A DNA stretch of 64,000 nt from Actinacidiphila acidipaludis. Lineage in GTDB: Bacteria; Actinomycetota; Actinomycetes; Streptomycetales; Streptomycetaceae. The notes beneath the pieces are model-generated. The model searched no databases and was not told the origin of the DNA. It saw only the letters and a list, made by a program, of their open reading frames with translations. Both the position numbers and the translations under genes were made by a program. Shown piece after piece: positions 32,307 to 40,561 of the stretch. Position 1 is the stretch's first letter, and each line of letters starts with the position of its first letter. The stretch spans positions 1 through 64,000 of the forward strand of contig NZ_JAINZZ010000042.1 of NCBI RefSeq assembly GCF_019890725.1, written 5' to 3'.

Positions 32307-33115
32307 AAGCCGATGCGCTTGACCGCGTCAGGGTCCGGCGGGGCCGTCGGGCGCCACAGCGGCACCTGCACCAGACCGGGGTCCAGCAGCTCGAACCCGT
32401 CGAAGAACGCCAGGACTTCGTCGTACGTCCGGGTGTTCAGGGTCGCGGTCGCGTTGCGGTAGACCTTGAACACCTCGGGCAGCGAACTGGCGTGGAAGTC
32501 GGCGGTGGCGTGCGAGAGCACCAGGTGGCTGCCGGCCGGCAGGGCGTCCCGCAGTGCGGCCACGATGCCCGCCGGGTCCTCCTCGTCCTTGATGAAGTGC
32601 AGCACCGCCACCAGCATGAGCGCGACCGGCTGCTCGAAGTCGATCAGCTCGCCGAGGGTCGGGTGCTCCAGGATGGTCTCGGGCTTGCGCACGTCGCCGA
32701 GGAAGAACCCGGTGTTGCCGCCGCTGCCGGTGAGGCGCGCGCCGGCGTGGGTGGCCACGATCGGGTCGTTGTCGACGTACGCCACACGGATGTCCGGGGA
32801 CACCGAGTGCGCGATCTCGTGCGTGTTCGGCGAGGTCGGGATGCCGGTGCCGATGTCGATGATCTGCCGGATGCCGCTCTCGGTGAGGTGGCGCACCGCG
32901 CGTTCCAGGAAGTCCCGGTTGGCGCGGGCGGCGGGGATGATGTCCGGCAGGAAGTCGATGACCCGCTGGGCGGCCTCGCGGTCGACCTCGTAGTTGTCGC
33001 GCCCACCGAGGTAGTAGTCGTACATCCGGGCCGGGTGGGGGCGGCTGGTGTCGATGGTCTCGGCGGCGAAGCCCAGGTCGTCCGCCGCCGCGCCCTCCGG
33101 CTCCCGCTCGCTCAT
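32279..33115 (-). CDS. SAM-dependent methyltransferase, PF04672 type (paralogue 2)
   Basis: 278 residues. IDTSRPHPARMYDYYLGGRDNYEVDREA is the family N-terminal signature. The SAM site is IIDIGTGIPTSPNTHE with YVDNDPIV as acidic loop. HLVLSHATADF and FFDGFELLDPGLVQVPLWRP complete the pattern. This actinobacteria-specific family is often found beside XRE/DUF397 regulators; targets are unknown. ATG 33115 overlaps the stop of its upstream paralogue (ATGA), and the two proteins are about 60% identical by eye, so this is a tandem duplication in one operon. Confidence 0.94.
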   Translation of the reverse strand: MSEREPEGAAADDLGFAAETIDTSRPHPARMYDYYLGGRDNYEVDREAAQRVIDFLPDIIPAARANRDFLERAVRHLTESGIRQIIDIGTGIPTSPNTHEIAHSVSPDIRVAYVDNDPIVATHAGARLTGSGGNTGFFLGDVRKPETILEHPTLGELIDFEQPVALMLVAVLHFIKDEEDPAGIVAALRDALPAGSHLVLSHATADFHASSLPEVFKVYRNATATLNTRTYDEVLAFFDGFELLDPGLVQVPLWRPTAPPDPDAVKRIGFYGAVARKA

Positions 33116-33924
33116 GCGGTCCGCTCCTTCAGCCGGCCGACCGCGCCGTAGACGCCGATCGGCTGGTCCGGGACCTGCGTGCTGTCGTCCGGGCGCCACT
33201 CGTGGACCTGCACCAGGCCGGGGTCGACGAGGTCGAAGCCCTCGAAGAGCTCGAGCACCTGGGCGTGGCTGCGGGGGGTGAGGGCGGCGGTGGCGTTCTT
33301 GTAGACGCTCGCGACGTCGTCGGCGCGTTCGCCGTGGAAGTCGCCGGTGGCGTGCGAGAGCACCAGGTAGCTGCCGTCGGGCAGGGCGTCGCGGTAGGCG
33401 GCCATCAGCCCGGCCGGGTCCTCGGCGTCCGACACGAAGTGCAGCACCGACACCAGCATCAGGGCGACGGGCTGCGTGACGTCGATCAGTTCGCCGATCG
33501 TGGGGTGTTCCAGGATGGTGCGCGGCTTGCGCATGTCGCCCAGGAAGAACCCGGTGTTGCCGGTGCCGAGCAGGTGGGCGCCGGCGTGCGTGGCGACGAT
33601 CGGGTCGTTGTCGATGTACGCCACGCGGACGTCCGGCGACACCGCGTGGGCCAGCTCGTGGGTGTTCGGCGAGGTCGGGATGCCGGTGCCGATGTCGATG
33701 ATCTGCCGCACGCCGGAGCGGGCGAGGTGACCGACGGCGCGGCGCATGAAGTCGCGGTTGGCGCGGGCGCCGAGGACGACCTCGGGCACCACCTCCAGGA
33801 CGCGTTCGGCGGCCTCGCGGTCGACCTCGTAGTTGTCGCGTCCACCGAGGAAGTAGTCGTACATGCGGGCCGGATGGGGCCGGCTGGTGTCGATCTCCTC
33901 GACGGGAAATCCCTGGTCGGTCAC
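33112..33924 (-). CDS. SAM-dependent methyltransferase, PF04672 type (paralogue 1)
   Basis: 270 residues with the same architecture as the downstream gene: IDTSRPHPARMYDYFLGGRDNYEVD, IIDIGTGIPTSPNTHE and IDNDPIVATHAGAHLLG. GTG 33924 follows CGGAGG at 5-6 bp. It comes 35 bp after the DUF397 gene, on the same strand, suggesting one transcript XRE-DUF397-methyltransferase-methyltransferase. Differences from the paralogue lie mainly in the helix after the second motif (VVPEVVLGARANRDFMRRA), so substrates may differ. Confidence 0.94.
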   Translation of the reverse strand: MTDQGFPVEEIDTSRPHPARMYDYFLGGRDNYEVDREAAERVLEVVPEVVLGARANRDFMRRAVGHLARSGVRQIIDIGTGIPTSPNTHELAHAVSPDVRVAYIDNDPIVATHAGAHLLGTGNTGFFLGDMRKPRTILEHPTIGELIDVTQPVALMLVSVLHFVSDAEDPAGLMAAYRDALPDGSYLVLSHATGDFHGERADDVASVYKNATAALTPRSHAQVLELFEGFDLVDPGLVQVHEWRPDDSTQVPDQPIGVYGAVGRLKERTA

Positions 33925-33959
33925 GCCGGCCTCCGGTTCTTGATGGTCATGGATCGCGG

Positions 33960-34280
33960 TCAGCCGAGGAGGAAGTCGGCCTGGCCGGCCTTCGCGCCCT
34001 GGATGAAGGTGGAGATCTCGTGGCGGGTGTAGATCAGCGCCGGACCGTCGGGGTCGGTGGACTGGCGCAGCGCCACCCGGCCGTCGTTGAGCTTCTTGGC
34101 CTCGACGCACGAGCCGCCGTTGCCGCCGCTCCAGGGTTTGCGCCAGCCGTCCTGACCGAGGTCGGCGGCGGGCATGCCGTTGTAGACGCTGCCGGCGCCG
34201 TCGAGGCCCGGGGCGTGGAGGTCGTCGTGGCCGGCAACGGCGCCGAAGATGCCGGCGCTGCCGTCGTTGAAGCGATCCAT
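33960..34280 (-). CDS. DUF397-domain protein (WhiJ-associated small protein)
   Basis: 106 residues. The C-terminal 60 form the DUF397 domain: WRKPWSGGNGGSCVEAKKLNDGRVALRQSTDPDGPALIYTRHEISTFIQGAKAGQADFL, with the typical W.KS...GG.CVEVA..DG.V.VRDS.DP.GP.L.... pattern and F..F..G.K.GEFD end. The N-terminal 45 residues are a non-conserved extension. Such proteins are partners and antagonists of WhiJ-like XRE regulators. It begins 3 bp after the XRE stop, so the pair is co-translated. Confidence 0.93.
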   Translation of the reverse strand: MDRFNDGSAGIFGAVAGHDDLHAPGLDGAGSVYNGMPAADLGQDGWRKPWSGGNGGSCVEAKKLNDGRVALRQSTDPDGPALIYTRHEISTFIQGAKAGQADFLLG

Positions 34281-34283
34281 GGT

Positions 34284-35150
34284 TCAGATCTCCTTGCGCA
34301 TGCCATCGAGGATGGCTTTCGTGCTGTGTGCGGGCGCTGCCTGCGCGCACATCCGGTCCAGCGCCTCGAGGAACGTGGACACGTCGTCCCGGTCGTCGAA
34401 GTAGACGCCGCCGACGAGACTTTCGGAGTAGGCGACGTCCGGGAGCTCTCTGAGCTGGAACCGGAAGATGTGGAAGGGCCCGTACATCGCCGGATGCGGG
34501 CCGGCGGCGTACGGGATCACCTGTAGCCGTACGTTGGACAGTTCGGTGGCCTCGATCAGCGCGCCGATCTGCTCGCGCATGACCGTGCGGCCGCCGATGG
34601 GACGGCGCAGCACCGTCTCGTCCATGACCACCCACAGCAGGGGCGCGGCCTGTTCGCGGGTGAGCAGGCTCTGCCGCTCGATCCGCAGGGCGACCAGCCG
34701 CTCGATCTCGTCCGCGGTGGCGTGCGGCATGCCGGCGCGCAGCACGGCACCCGCGTAGTCGGGGGTCTGCAACAGACCGGGGACGTAGTGGGGTTCGTAG
34801 GCGCGGATGACCGCGGCCTCGCCCTCCAGGCTCACGAACGCGCTGAACCAGTCGGGCAGGACGTCGCGGAAGCTGTGCCACCAGCCGGGCCGGTTGGCCT
34901 CGCGGGCCAGGGCCAGGAAGCCGCCGATCTCCTCGGCGGCGGTGATGCCGTAGGTGGTGAGGAGCTTCTCGACATAGGGGATTTTCAGGCCGACTTCGGC
35001 CTTTTCCATGCGGCGGATGGTGGCGTGGGTGACGTCGAGTGCTGCGGCGGCCTGCTCGTAGCTGAGGCCGGCTTTCTCCCGCAGATCCTGGAGACGCTTG
35101 CCGAGCACCATGCGCAGGACCGTCGGAGCGCCTCCCGGCCGCAGGTCCAT
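34284..35150 (-). CDS. XRE-family regulator with DUF5753 domain (WhiJ-like)
   Basis: 288 residues. HTH at about residues 17-70: LGKRLQDLREKAGLSYEQAAAALDVTHATIRRMEKAEVGLKIPYVEKLL. The DUF5753 domain follows (ANRPGWWHSFRDVLPDWFSAFVSLEGEAAVIRAYEPHYVPGLLQTPDYA ... IERQSLLTREQAAPLLWVVMDETVLRR). This layout is the WhiJ/AbaA-OrfB type of streptomycete developmental regulator. ATG 35150 has GAGG upstream. It is followed by DUF397 and two methyltransferases and is divergent from an anti-sigma-like ATPase, the three-part set known from whiJ loci. A 17-bp palindrome in the divergent gap is its probable operator. Confidence 0.94.
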   Translation of the reverse strand: MDLRPGGAPTVLRMVLGKRLQDLREKAGLSYEQAAAALDVTHATIRRMEKAEVGLKIPYVEKLLTTYGITAAEEIGGFLALAREANRPGWWHSFRDVLPDWFSAFVSLEGEAAVIRAYEPHYVPGLLQTPDYAGAVLRAGMPHATADEIERLVALRIERQSLLTREQAAPLLWVVMDETVLRRPIGGRTVMREQIGALIEATELSNVRLQVIPYAAGPHPAMYGPFHIFRFQLRELPDVAYSESLVGGVYFDDRDDVSTFLEALDRMCAQAAPAHSTKAILDGMRKEI

Positions 35151-35227
35151 CACGTGCCTCACTCTCCAACTGCCTTGGCTGGCAAGCAGTGTGTCACGAC
35201 GTCAGTGCCAACGACAGCGTGTTTTCC

Positions 35228-35764
35228 ATGATTCTGCAAATTGCAGAACGGACCTTGCCAGGTGTGAGTGAGCAGCCTCATAGTGACAGGGTGGTCTCCT
35301 CAGCAGACGCCCTGCGGCAGGACCGCCGGCTCGGCGCCGGCGTCCCCTGCCGACGCGACGTCTTCCGGCTGCCCGCACTGGGCGCGTCCGTGGCGGACGC
35401 CCGCGGGCGGGTCCGCGCGCGCCTGCTCGAATGGGACCTTGACGCCGAACTGCGCGACGACGCGGGCCTGGTGGTCACCGAACTGTTCACCAACGCCGTG
35501 CGGCACACCCGGAGCGAGAAGATCACCTGCGTGCTGCAGGACGCCGGCCGGGTGATCCGGCTGGAGGTCACCGACCAGGGCCACGGCTCCGGGGTGCCGA
35601 TGCCGTGCGACGCGCAGGACGACGAGGAGGGCGGCCGCGGGCTGCTCCTGGTGAGCCTGCTCTCGGTGGCCTGGGGCTCGGACCCCGCGGAGACCGGGGC
35701 CGGCCGCATGGTGTGGGCCGAACTCGCCGCCCACCGCGGGCCGAGGGCGCTGCCGGACCACTGA
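35228..35764 (+). CDS. HATPase-domain anti-sigma-factor-like protein
   Basis: Up to 178 residues. The GHKL ATPase fold shows the N box (LVVTELFTNAVRHTRSEKI) and G1/G2 boxes (VTDQGHGSGV and GGRGLLLVSLLSVAWG). Proteins of this RsbW/SpoIIAB-like group bind and inhibit sigma factors or act as kinases; the AbaA-OrfA-type ATPase at whiJ loci is the nearest model. ATG 35228 is given, but it has no ribosome-binding site and would place the palindrome inside the gene; GTG 35264 (VSEQPHSD) is the likely alternative. It is divergent from the XRE gene. Confidence 0.9.
   Translation: MILQIAERTLPGVSEQPHSDRVVSSADALRQDRRLGAGVPCRRDVFRLPALGASVADARGRVRARLLEWDLDAELRDDAGLVVTELFTNAVRHTRSEKITCVLQDAGRVIRLEVTDQGHGSGVPMPCDAQDDEEGGRGLLLVSLLSVAWGSDPAETGAGRMVWAELAAHRGPRALPDH
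35232..35248. promoter_or_regulatory. Perfect 17-bp palindrome in the WhiJ-type locus
   Basis: TTCTGCAA-A-TTGCAGAA has perfect 8-bp arms around one base. It lies about 80 bp upstream of the XRE start and near the start of the divergent ATPase gene, the expected place for the XRE operator. Confidence 0.75.
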
Positions 35765-35839
35765 TTTCGCGGACCACGGGGACCACCGGCCGCGGACACC
35801 CAGGGTGCGGGGACTTGCTGATCGCCGAGGCCGCAATCC

Positions 35840-36646
35840 CTAGCGCAGCGGCAGCAGATCCGGACGCTTGGGCGCGCGGTCGTCACCGGAGGACTCACCG
35901 CGCAGCCGGCGGCCGATCCACGGCATCAGGTACTCCCTCGCCCACTGGATGTTCTCGCGCCGCACCTCCGAGGGCAGGCGCTGCGACTGCGGCGGCCACG
36001 GCTCGTCGGGGTCGGTCGGCACCGGCATGCCGAGCACCTGCGCGGCCCGCAGCGCGACCCTGGTGTGCCCCTCAGGCGACAGGTGCAGCCGGTCCTCGCT
36101 CCACGCCCGCCGGTCCTGCACCGAGCGCAGCGACCACAGGTCGAGCACCGGGCAGCCGTGGCGGTCGGCGATGGCCCGCACGTGCGCGGTGTACGTGGCG
36201 ATCTTGCCGCGCAGATGGCGCAGCACCGGCACTCCGCGCGTGTCGAAGCCGGTGCACACCAGCACGGTGCCGACCGCGGCGGTGAGGTCGGTGACGGCCG
36301 CCTCGAAGCGTTCGGCGACGGCGTCGGGATCGCCGCCCGGCCGCAGGATGTCGTTGCCGCCGGCGCAGAACGTCACCAGGTCGGGGGCGAGTTCGACGGC
36401 CCGCGGCACCTGCTCGGCGACGATCTGGTCCAGCAGCCGCCCGCGCACGGCGAGGTTGGCGTACCGGAAGTCGCCCGGCGCTTCCCCGTCCGCCCGCCGC
36501 TCGGCCAGCAGCACGGCGAGCCGGTCGGCCCAGCCGAGGAGGGTGCCGTCCGGTCCCGGATCCCCCACGCCCTCGGTGAAGCTGTCCCCCACCGCGGTGT
36601 ACGACCGGAACGTTCCTTTGGTGTTGTTGCGTGCGTCGTCAGCCAC
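35840..36646 (-). CDS. SGNH/GDSL-family hydrolase
   Basis: 268 residues. Block I YTAVGDSFTEGVGDPGPDG carries the nucleophile Ser. Block II is YANLAVRGRLLDQI with the oxyanion Gly. Block III is VTFCAGGNDILRPGG with the GxND Asn. Block V is DRLHLSPEGHTRVA with the catalytic Asp and His. All four blocks are intact, so an active esterase/lipase-type enzyme. No signal peptide, so cytoplasmic. GTG 36646 fits the family start. The tail ends RAPKRPDLLPLR. Streptomyces homologues are common; the natural substrate is unknown. Confidence 0.94.
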   Translation of the reverse strand: MADDARNNTKGTFRSYTAVGDSFTEGVGDPGPDGTLLGWADRLAVLLAERRADGEAPGDFRYANLAVRGRLLDQIVAEQVPRAVELAPDLVTFCAGGNDILRPGGDPDAVAERFEAAVTDLTAAVGTVLVCTGFDTRGVPVLRHLRGKIATYTAHVRAIADRHGCPVLDLWSLRSVQDRRAWSEDRLHLSPEGHTRVALRAAQVLGMPVPTDPDEPWPPQSQRLPSEVRRENIQWAREYLMPWIGRRLRGESSGDDRAPKRPDLLPLR

Positions 36647-36825
36647 GTCGGGCCATTTTTCCCCTCGGGATGTGACCTACGCGACCGTAGGGTGGCGTTG
36701 ACGCAGCGTGATTCATCCCACCGGCTCACACCCTCCGCAGAAGGAATACGGCGACCTCGGGGACAGCGAGGTCGCCGCCGGGCGGTGGGCGCCACCGGCG
36801 TGCGGCAGGCACGGCCCGCCGGACA

Positions 36826-36865
36826 CATACCGTTCGGTATGCCGTTGCTCATACCGTCCGGTACG
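36826..36865. promoter_or_regulatory. Two CATACCG-NN-CGGTAtG palindromes upstream of the tyrosine phosphatase gene
   Basis: CATACCGTTCGGTATG (36826-36841) has perfect 7-bp arms; CATACCGTCCGGTACG (36850-36865) has one mismatch pair. Starts are 24 bp apart, 70-110 bp before GTG 36936. This is the form of a TetR-family operator pair, yet no TetR gene is adjacent. The remaining 36647-36825 stretch has no gene. Confidence 0.8.
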
Positions 36866-36935
36866 GGACGTCCGCGCTGCCGTATCGTCGACGGTGGCCC
36901 AGCATGAGCGGTGACGCGACGACGAAGGAGCGCAG

Positions 36936-37763
36936 GTGACGCAGGAAGTGCGGCAGTCCACCCCGACCGGGGACGAACCCGAGCTGACCGGTGTCCGCAA
37001 TTTCCGCGACGTCGGCGGCCTGCCCACGGAGGACGGGCGCCACGTGCGGTACGGCGTGCTGTTCCGCAGCGGGCACCTGGCGCACGCCTCGGACGAGGAC
37101 ACCGCGTTCCTGGAGTCCCTGGGCCTGCACACCGTCTTCGACTTCCGCAACCGCGACGACATCGCCCTGGAGGGGCCGGACGCGGTGCTGGCCGGCACCC
37201 GCAACCTCAACATGCCGCTCAGCGACCCGGCCGAGGGCGCGGGCTTCTGGCACATCGTGCGGGACGGCGACGTCGAGGCGCTCCGGGAGCTGCTGGGCGA
37301 CGGCAAGGCCGCGGAACGGATGGCCACGGCCTACCGCAAGCTCGTCCTGGAGCGGACCGAGGAGCACTCCCGGATGCTCGCCGAGCTGACCGACACCGCG
37401 GACCCGGCCGTCCCCGCGCTGCTGCACTGCGCGGCCGGCAAGGACCGTGCGGGCACCTCCATCGCGATCATCCTGCTGGCGCTGGGCGTGGAGCGGTCGG
37501 CGATCGAGGCCGACTACCTGGAGAGCAACGCGCGGCACCGCCGCTACAAGGTGGTGCGCGGCGACGGCAGCACCGGGACCGAGATCGACCCCGCGATCCG
37601 CGAGCTGCTCAGCCCCCTCTTCGAGGCCCGGGTGGAGTACCTGCGGACGGCCTTCGCGACGATCGAGGAGAAGTGGGGGTCGGTGGACCGCTACCTGGAG
37701 GAGGGTCTCGGCCTGACGCCGGAGCGGCGTGCGCTGCTGAAGGACCGGATGCTCACCGACTGA
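36936..37763 (+). CDS. Tyrosine/serine protein phosphatase (MptpB-like, atypical PTP)
   Basis: 275 residues. Starts GVRNFRDVGGLPTEDGRHVRYGVLFRSGHLAH, the family N-terminal signature. The P-loop is LLHCAAGKDRAGTSIAI, an HCxxGKDRxG motif with the nucleophile Cys near residue 166; the extra Lys-Asp is typical of MptpB-type phosphatases with activity on phosphotyrosine, phosphoserine and phosphoinositides. GTG 36936 follows a GGAGCG site. The C terminus (YLEEGLGLTPERRALLKDRML) matches the family. Two operator-like palindromes lie upstream. Secretion is not indicated. Confidence 0.95.
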   Translation: MTQEVRQSTPTGDEPELTGVRNFRDVGGLPTEDGRHVRYGVLFRSGHLAHASDEDTAFLESLGLHTVFDFRNRDDIALEGPDAVLAGTRNLNMPLSDPAEGAGFWHIVRDGDVEALRELLGDGKAAERMATAYRKLVLERTEEHSRMLAELTDTADPAVPALLHCAAGKDRAGTSIAIILLALGVERSAIEADYLESNARHRRYKVVRGDGSTGTEIDPAIRELLSPLFEARVEYLRTAFATIEEKWGSVDRYLEEGLGLTPERRALLKDRMLTD

Positions 37764-37775
37764 GCCCTGCGGATT

Positions 37776-37805
37776 CGGGCCGCCGCTCTCTCCCGCGGCG
37801 GCCCG
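37776..37805. terminator. Hairpin between convergent phosphatase and serpin genes
   Basis: CGGGCCGCCGC (37776-37786) and GCGGCGGCCCG (37795-37805) form a perfect 11-bp stem with an 8-nt loop; it can serve both directions. Confidence 0.8.
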
Positions 37806-37826
37806 CCGCACGCAGCCGGGACGGCG

Positions 37827-39002
37827 TCACCAGCCGCCGGGCCGGCCAGGCGGTGCGGCCCTGGGTTCGGCCACCCAGCCGGCCGCCAGGATCAGCCGGC
37901 TCGCGCGGTGCACCGCGAGGAACGCGAATGGCCGGTCGAAGGCCACGTCGACCTGCCGGGCCTCACTGCGGGGCAGTCCCGCGCCGAGCCTCATCTCGAA
38001 CGCCGTCACGGCCGCCGCCTCGAAGCCCTCGGCGCTGAACGACGCGGTGACCGTCTGCCGCCCGCGGCTCATGGCCAGCCGGGTCCGCGAGATCCCCGGG
38101 AAGTGGCCGCGGGTGCTGTCGGTGGCGGCCTTCAGGCCGAACACCTCCGGGCGGCGCAGCAGATCGTGGTCGGACTCCACCGTGAACGCCGGGGTCGTCA
38201 CCCAGAGGCTGTCCTCCCACGCGGGACCGCGCACGATCGTCACCCCCGGCCCCGCCTCCCCTTCCGGCAGCGAGCCGCCGCCGGTGGACGCGTACGCCCC
38301 GGCCAGGTCCCGCTCCCCGGCGGCCAGGACGACGCGGGGCGAGGCGCCGTCCTCGCCCATCAGCAGGCGCACGTCGATGCCGTTGTCGCCGGCCACCTCG
38401 AAGACCGTCAGGCGGCCGTGCGGGGTGGCGGCCACCCGGACCTCGTCCAGGTCGGTGCCGGGCCGTCCCAGCCCGGCCAGGTCGCGGCCGAACCACGGGC
38501 CGCCGCGCGGACGCAGCCGGGCGGTGACGAACGGCCGCAGCCAGCGGGTCTCCACCGTCAGGGCCGCGGCGAGCACCATGACGGTGGCCTCGTCGAGCCC
38601 GACCGGCATCCGCGGGACCCGCCCGGCGGTCGCACGGTCGGCCCAGGCGTCGAGCTCGGCCCGGTCCTTGACCGCGTCGCCGGTCAGCCGTCCGACGACG
38701 GCGGGTGGAAGCCGGCGCAGCCACTCCTCGCGCAGGACAACGCGGTCCTGCGTCCACACGCCGAGCGCGGCGGACAACCCGGCCTGGTTCGCGAGCAGTT
38801 CGGTCAGCGCCCGGCCGCGCGACAGGGCGGTGTCCGGGTCCACCTCCAGGGCGGCGGCGAGTTCGGGACGGGCGGGGCCGTCCGCGGCCCCGCCCAGGAA
38901 GGCCAGCAGCGGCCACACGCAGGCGGCGCTGAGCACCCCGCCGGTGCGTGGGTGCAGCGCGAACCGCGCCCACCGCACCGTCAGCGCGTTGACCGCGCGC
39001 AC
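37827..39002 (-). CDS. Serpin-family protein (protease inhibitor I4)
   Basis: About 391 residues, the size of a serpin. The N terminus VNALTVRWARFALHPRTGGVLSAACVWPLLAFLGGAA matches serpin helices A and B. The hinge and reactive loop are FSAEGFEAAAVTAFEMRLGAGLPRSEARQVDVAFDRPFAFLAVHRAS, where EGFEAAAVTA is the short-side-chain hinge needed for loop insertion and FDRPFAFLAVH the serpin end motif. So an inhibitory mechanism is possible. No signal peptide is seen, hence intracellular as for other bacterial serpins. GTG 39002 is inferred; no good ribosome-binding site. It follows hpnO after 71 bp on the same strand. Confidence 0.85.
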   Translation of the reverse strand: MRAVNALTVRWARFALHPRTGGVLSAACVWPLLAFLGGAADGPARPELAAALEVDPDTALSRGRALTELLANQAGLSAALGVWTQDRVVLREEWLRRLPPAVVGRLTGDAVKDRAELDAWADRATAGRVPRMPVGLDEATVMVLAAALTVETRWLRPFVTARLRPRGGPWFGRDLAGLGRPGTDLDEVRVAATPHGRLTVFEVAGDNGIDVRLLMGEDGASPRVVLAAGERDLAGAYASTGGGSLPEGEAGPGVTIVRGPAWEDSLWVTTPAFTVESDHDLLRRPEVFGLKAATDSTRGHFPGISRTRLAMSRGRQTVTASFSAEGFEAAAVTAFEMRLGAGLPRSEARQVDVAFDRPFAFLAVHRASRLILAAGWVAEPRAAPPGRPGGW

Positions 39003-39073
39003 CGTCGTCTCGTCGGCCGTCCCCGTCCCCTCCGTGCCCCCGTCCCCGTCCCGTCCTCCGCAGCGGTCGGCAC

Positions 39074-40561
39074 CTACGAGCGGTTGGCGACCGCCTGCTT
39101 GACCAGGGTCCGGCCGAACTCCCACATCAGGCCGCCGCCGTCGTGGGCGTCGTCCATCACCGCGGTGAAGGCGGTGACGAAGCGGTCCGCGTCGGCCTCG
39201 TCGAAGACCAGCGGCGGGATCAGCTTGATCACCTCGATGTGGTCACCGGACACCTGGGTGAGGATGCGGTGCCGCTGCAGCAGGGGCACGACCACCATCT
39301 GCGCGAACAGCCCCTTGCGGGCCGCCTGCAGCATCGTCCACCGGCCGCGCAGGCCCAGCGACTTGGGCCGGCCGAACTCGATGGCGATCATCAGGCCGCG
39401 GCCGCGCACCTCCTTGAGCATCTCGTACCGGTCGGTGAGCGCGGCCAGCCGCGTGCGCAGCAGGTCGCCGACGCGGCGGGAGTTCTCCACCAGCTTCTCG
39501 TCCTCGATCACCGACAGGCTGGCCAGACCGGCGGCCATCGCCTGGGCGTTGGAGCCGAAGCTGGCGGAGTGCACCAGCACCCGGTCCATCGAGGAGTAGA
39601 CCTTCTTGAAGATCCAGTCCTTGCCGAGCGTGGCGCCGACCGGCACATAGCCGCCGGACAGCGCCTTGGCGACGGTCACCAGGTCGGGCTCGACGTCCTC
39701 CTGCTCGTAGGCCCAGAAGGTGCCGGTGCGGCCGAGACCGGTCTGCACCTCGTCGCTGATGAGCAACGCCTTGTGCTTGCGGAGCAGTTCGTGAGCCGCC
39801 CGCAGGAAGCCCGGCGGCATCATGTAGACGCCGTGGCCCTGGATGGGCTCGACGATGAGCGCCGCGACGTCGCCGCGCTTGAGCTCCCGGGCCAGCGCGT
39901 CGAGGTCGCCGAGCGGGATCTCGGTGTCGGGCAGCAGCGGCGCGAAGCCGTCCTGGAAGCCGGGCTCGCCGTTGACCGACAGCGAGCCCGTGGTCAGGCC
40001 GTGGAAGGAGTGGGTGCAGTACAGCACGCGCGGCTTGCCGGTGGCGTAGCGGGCGAACTTCAGCGCCGTCTCCACGGCCTCGGTGCCGCTGTTGGAGAAG
40101 AACACCCGGTCCAGGTGCGGGGCGTGGGACAGCAGCTTCTCCGCGAGCAGGCCGGGCAGCGGCTGGCAGTCGAAGCGGGTGAGGTCGGGCAGCCCGGCGT
40201 CCAGCACGTCGTGCAGCGCCTTGCGGACCACCGGGTGGTGTCGTCCGACGCCCTGCACGCCGAACCCGGCGAGCATGTCGAGGTAGTCGTTGCCCTCGGC
40301 GTCCCAGAAGTGAGCGCCCTCGGCACGCTCGTAGAACTTGTCGAAGCCGATGGTGTGCAGCATGCGCGGCAGTTGCGGGTTGAGGTACCGGCCCTGCAAC
40401 TCGTAGCGTTCACCGCCGCGTTCGGCGAGCAGCGTCGCCAGGTCGAACCCCTTGGGCTGCCCGCCGTCGTCCCGGCTTCCGGCCTCGCGGCTTCCGGCGT
40501 CCTGACCACCGGCGTCGTGTCCGCCGGCGTCCTGGCCGGCCGCCGCGTCAGACGATGTCAT
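39074..40561 (-). CDS. hpnO: Aspartate aminotransferase family protein HpnO (aminobacteriohopanetriol synthesis)
   Basis: 495 residues, class III PLP aminotransferase. The PLP Lys is in LVTVAKALSGGYVPVGA, the Asp that contacts the pyridine N in LLISDEVQTGLGRTG, and phosphate contacts in FSNSGTEAVETALKFA. The neighbours identify it as HpnO, which transaminates ribosylhopane/hopane aldehyde to aminobacteriohopanetriol. The first 35 residues are a repeated Gly/Asp/Ala segment (AGGHDAGGQDAGSREAGS) not needed for the fold. ATG 40561 overlaps the dxs stop by 14 bp, so it is co-transcribed with dxs. Confidence 0.94.
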   Translation of the reverse strand: MTSSDAAAGQDAGGHDAGGQDAGSREAGSRDDGGQPKGFDLATLLAERGGERYELQGRYLNPQLPRMLHTIGFDKFYERAEGAHFWDAEGNDYLDMLAGFGVQGVGRHHPVVRKALHDVLDAGLPDLTRFDCQPLPGLLAEKLLSHAPHLDRVFFSNSGTEAVETALKFARYATGKPRVLYCTHSFHGLTTGSLSVNGEPGFQDGFAPLLPDTEIPLGDLDALARELKRGDVAALIVEPIQGHGVYMMPPGFLRAAHELLRKHKALLISDEVQTGLGRTGTFWAYEQEDVEPDLVTVAKALSGGYVPVGATLGKDWIFKKVYSSMDRVLVHSASFGSNAQAMAAGLASLSVIEDEKLVENSRRVGDLLRTRLAALTDRYEMLKEVRGRGLMIAIEFGRPKSLGLRGRWTMLQAARKGLFAQMVVVPLLQRHRILTQVSGDHIEVIKLIPPLVFDEADADRFVTAFTAVMDDAHDGGGLMWEFGRTLVKQAVANRS

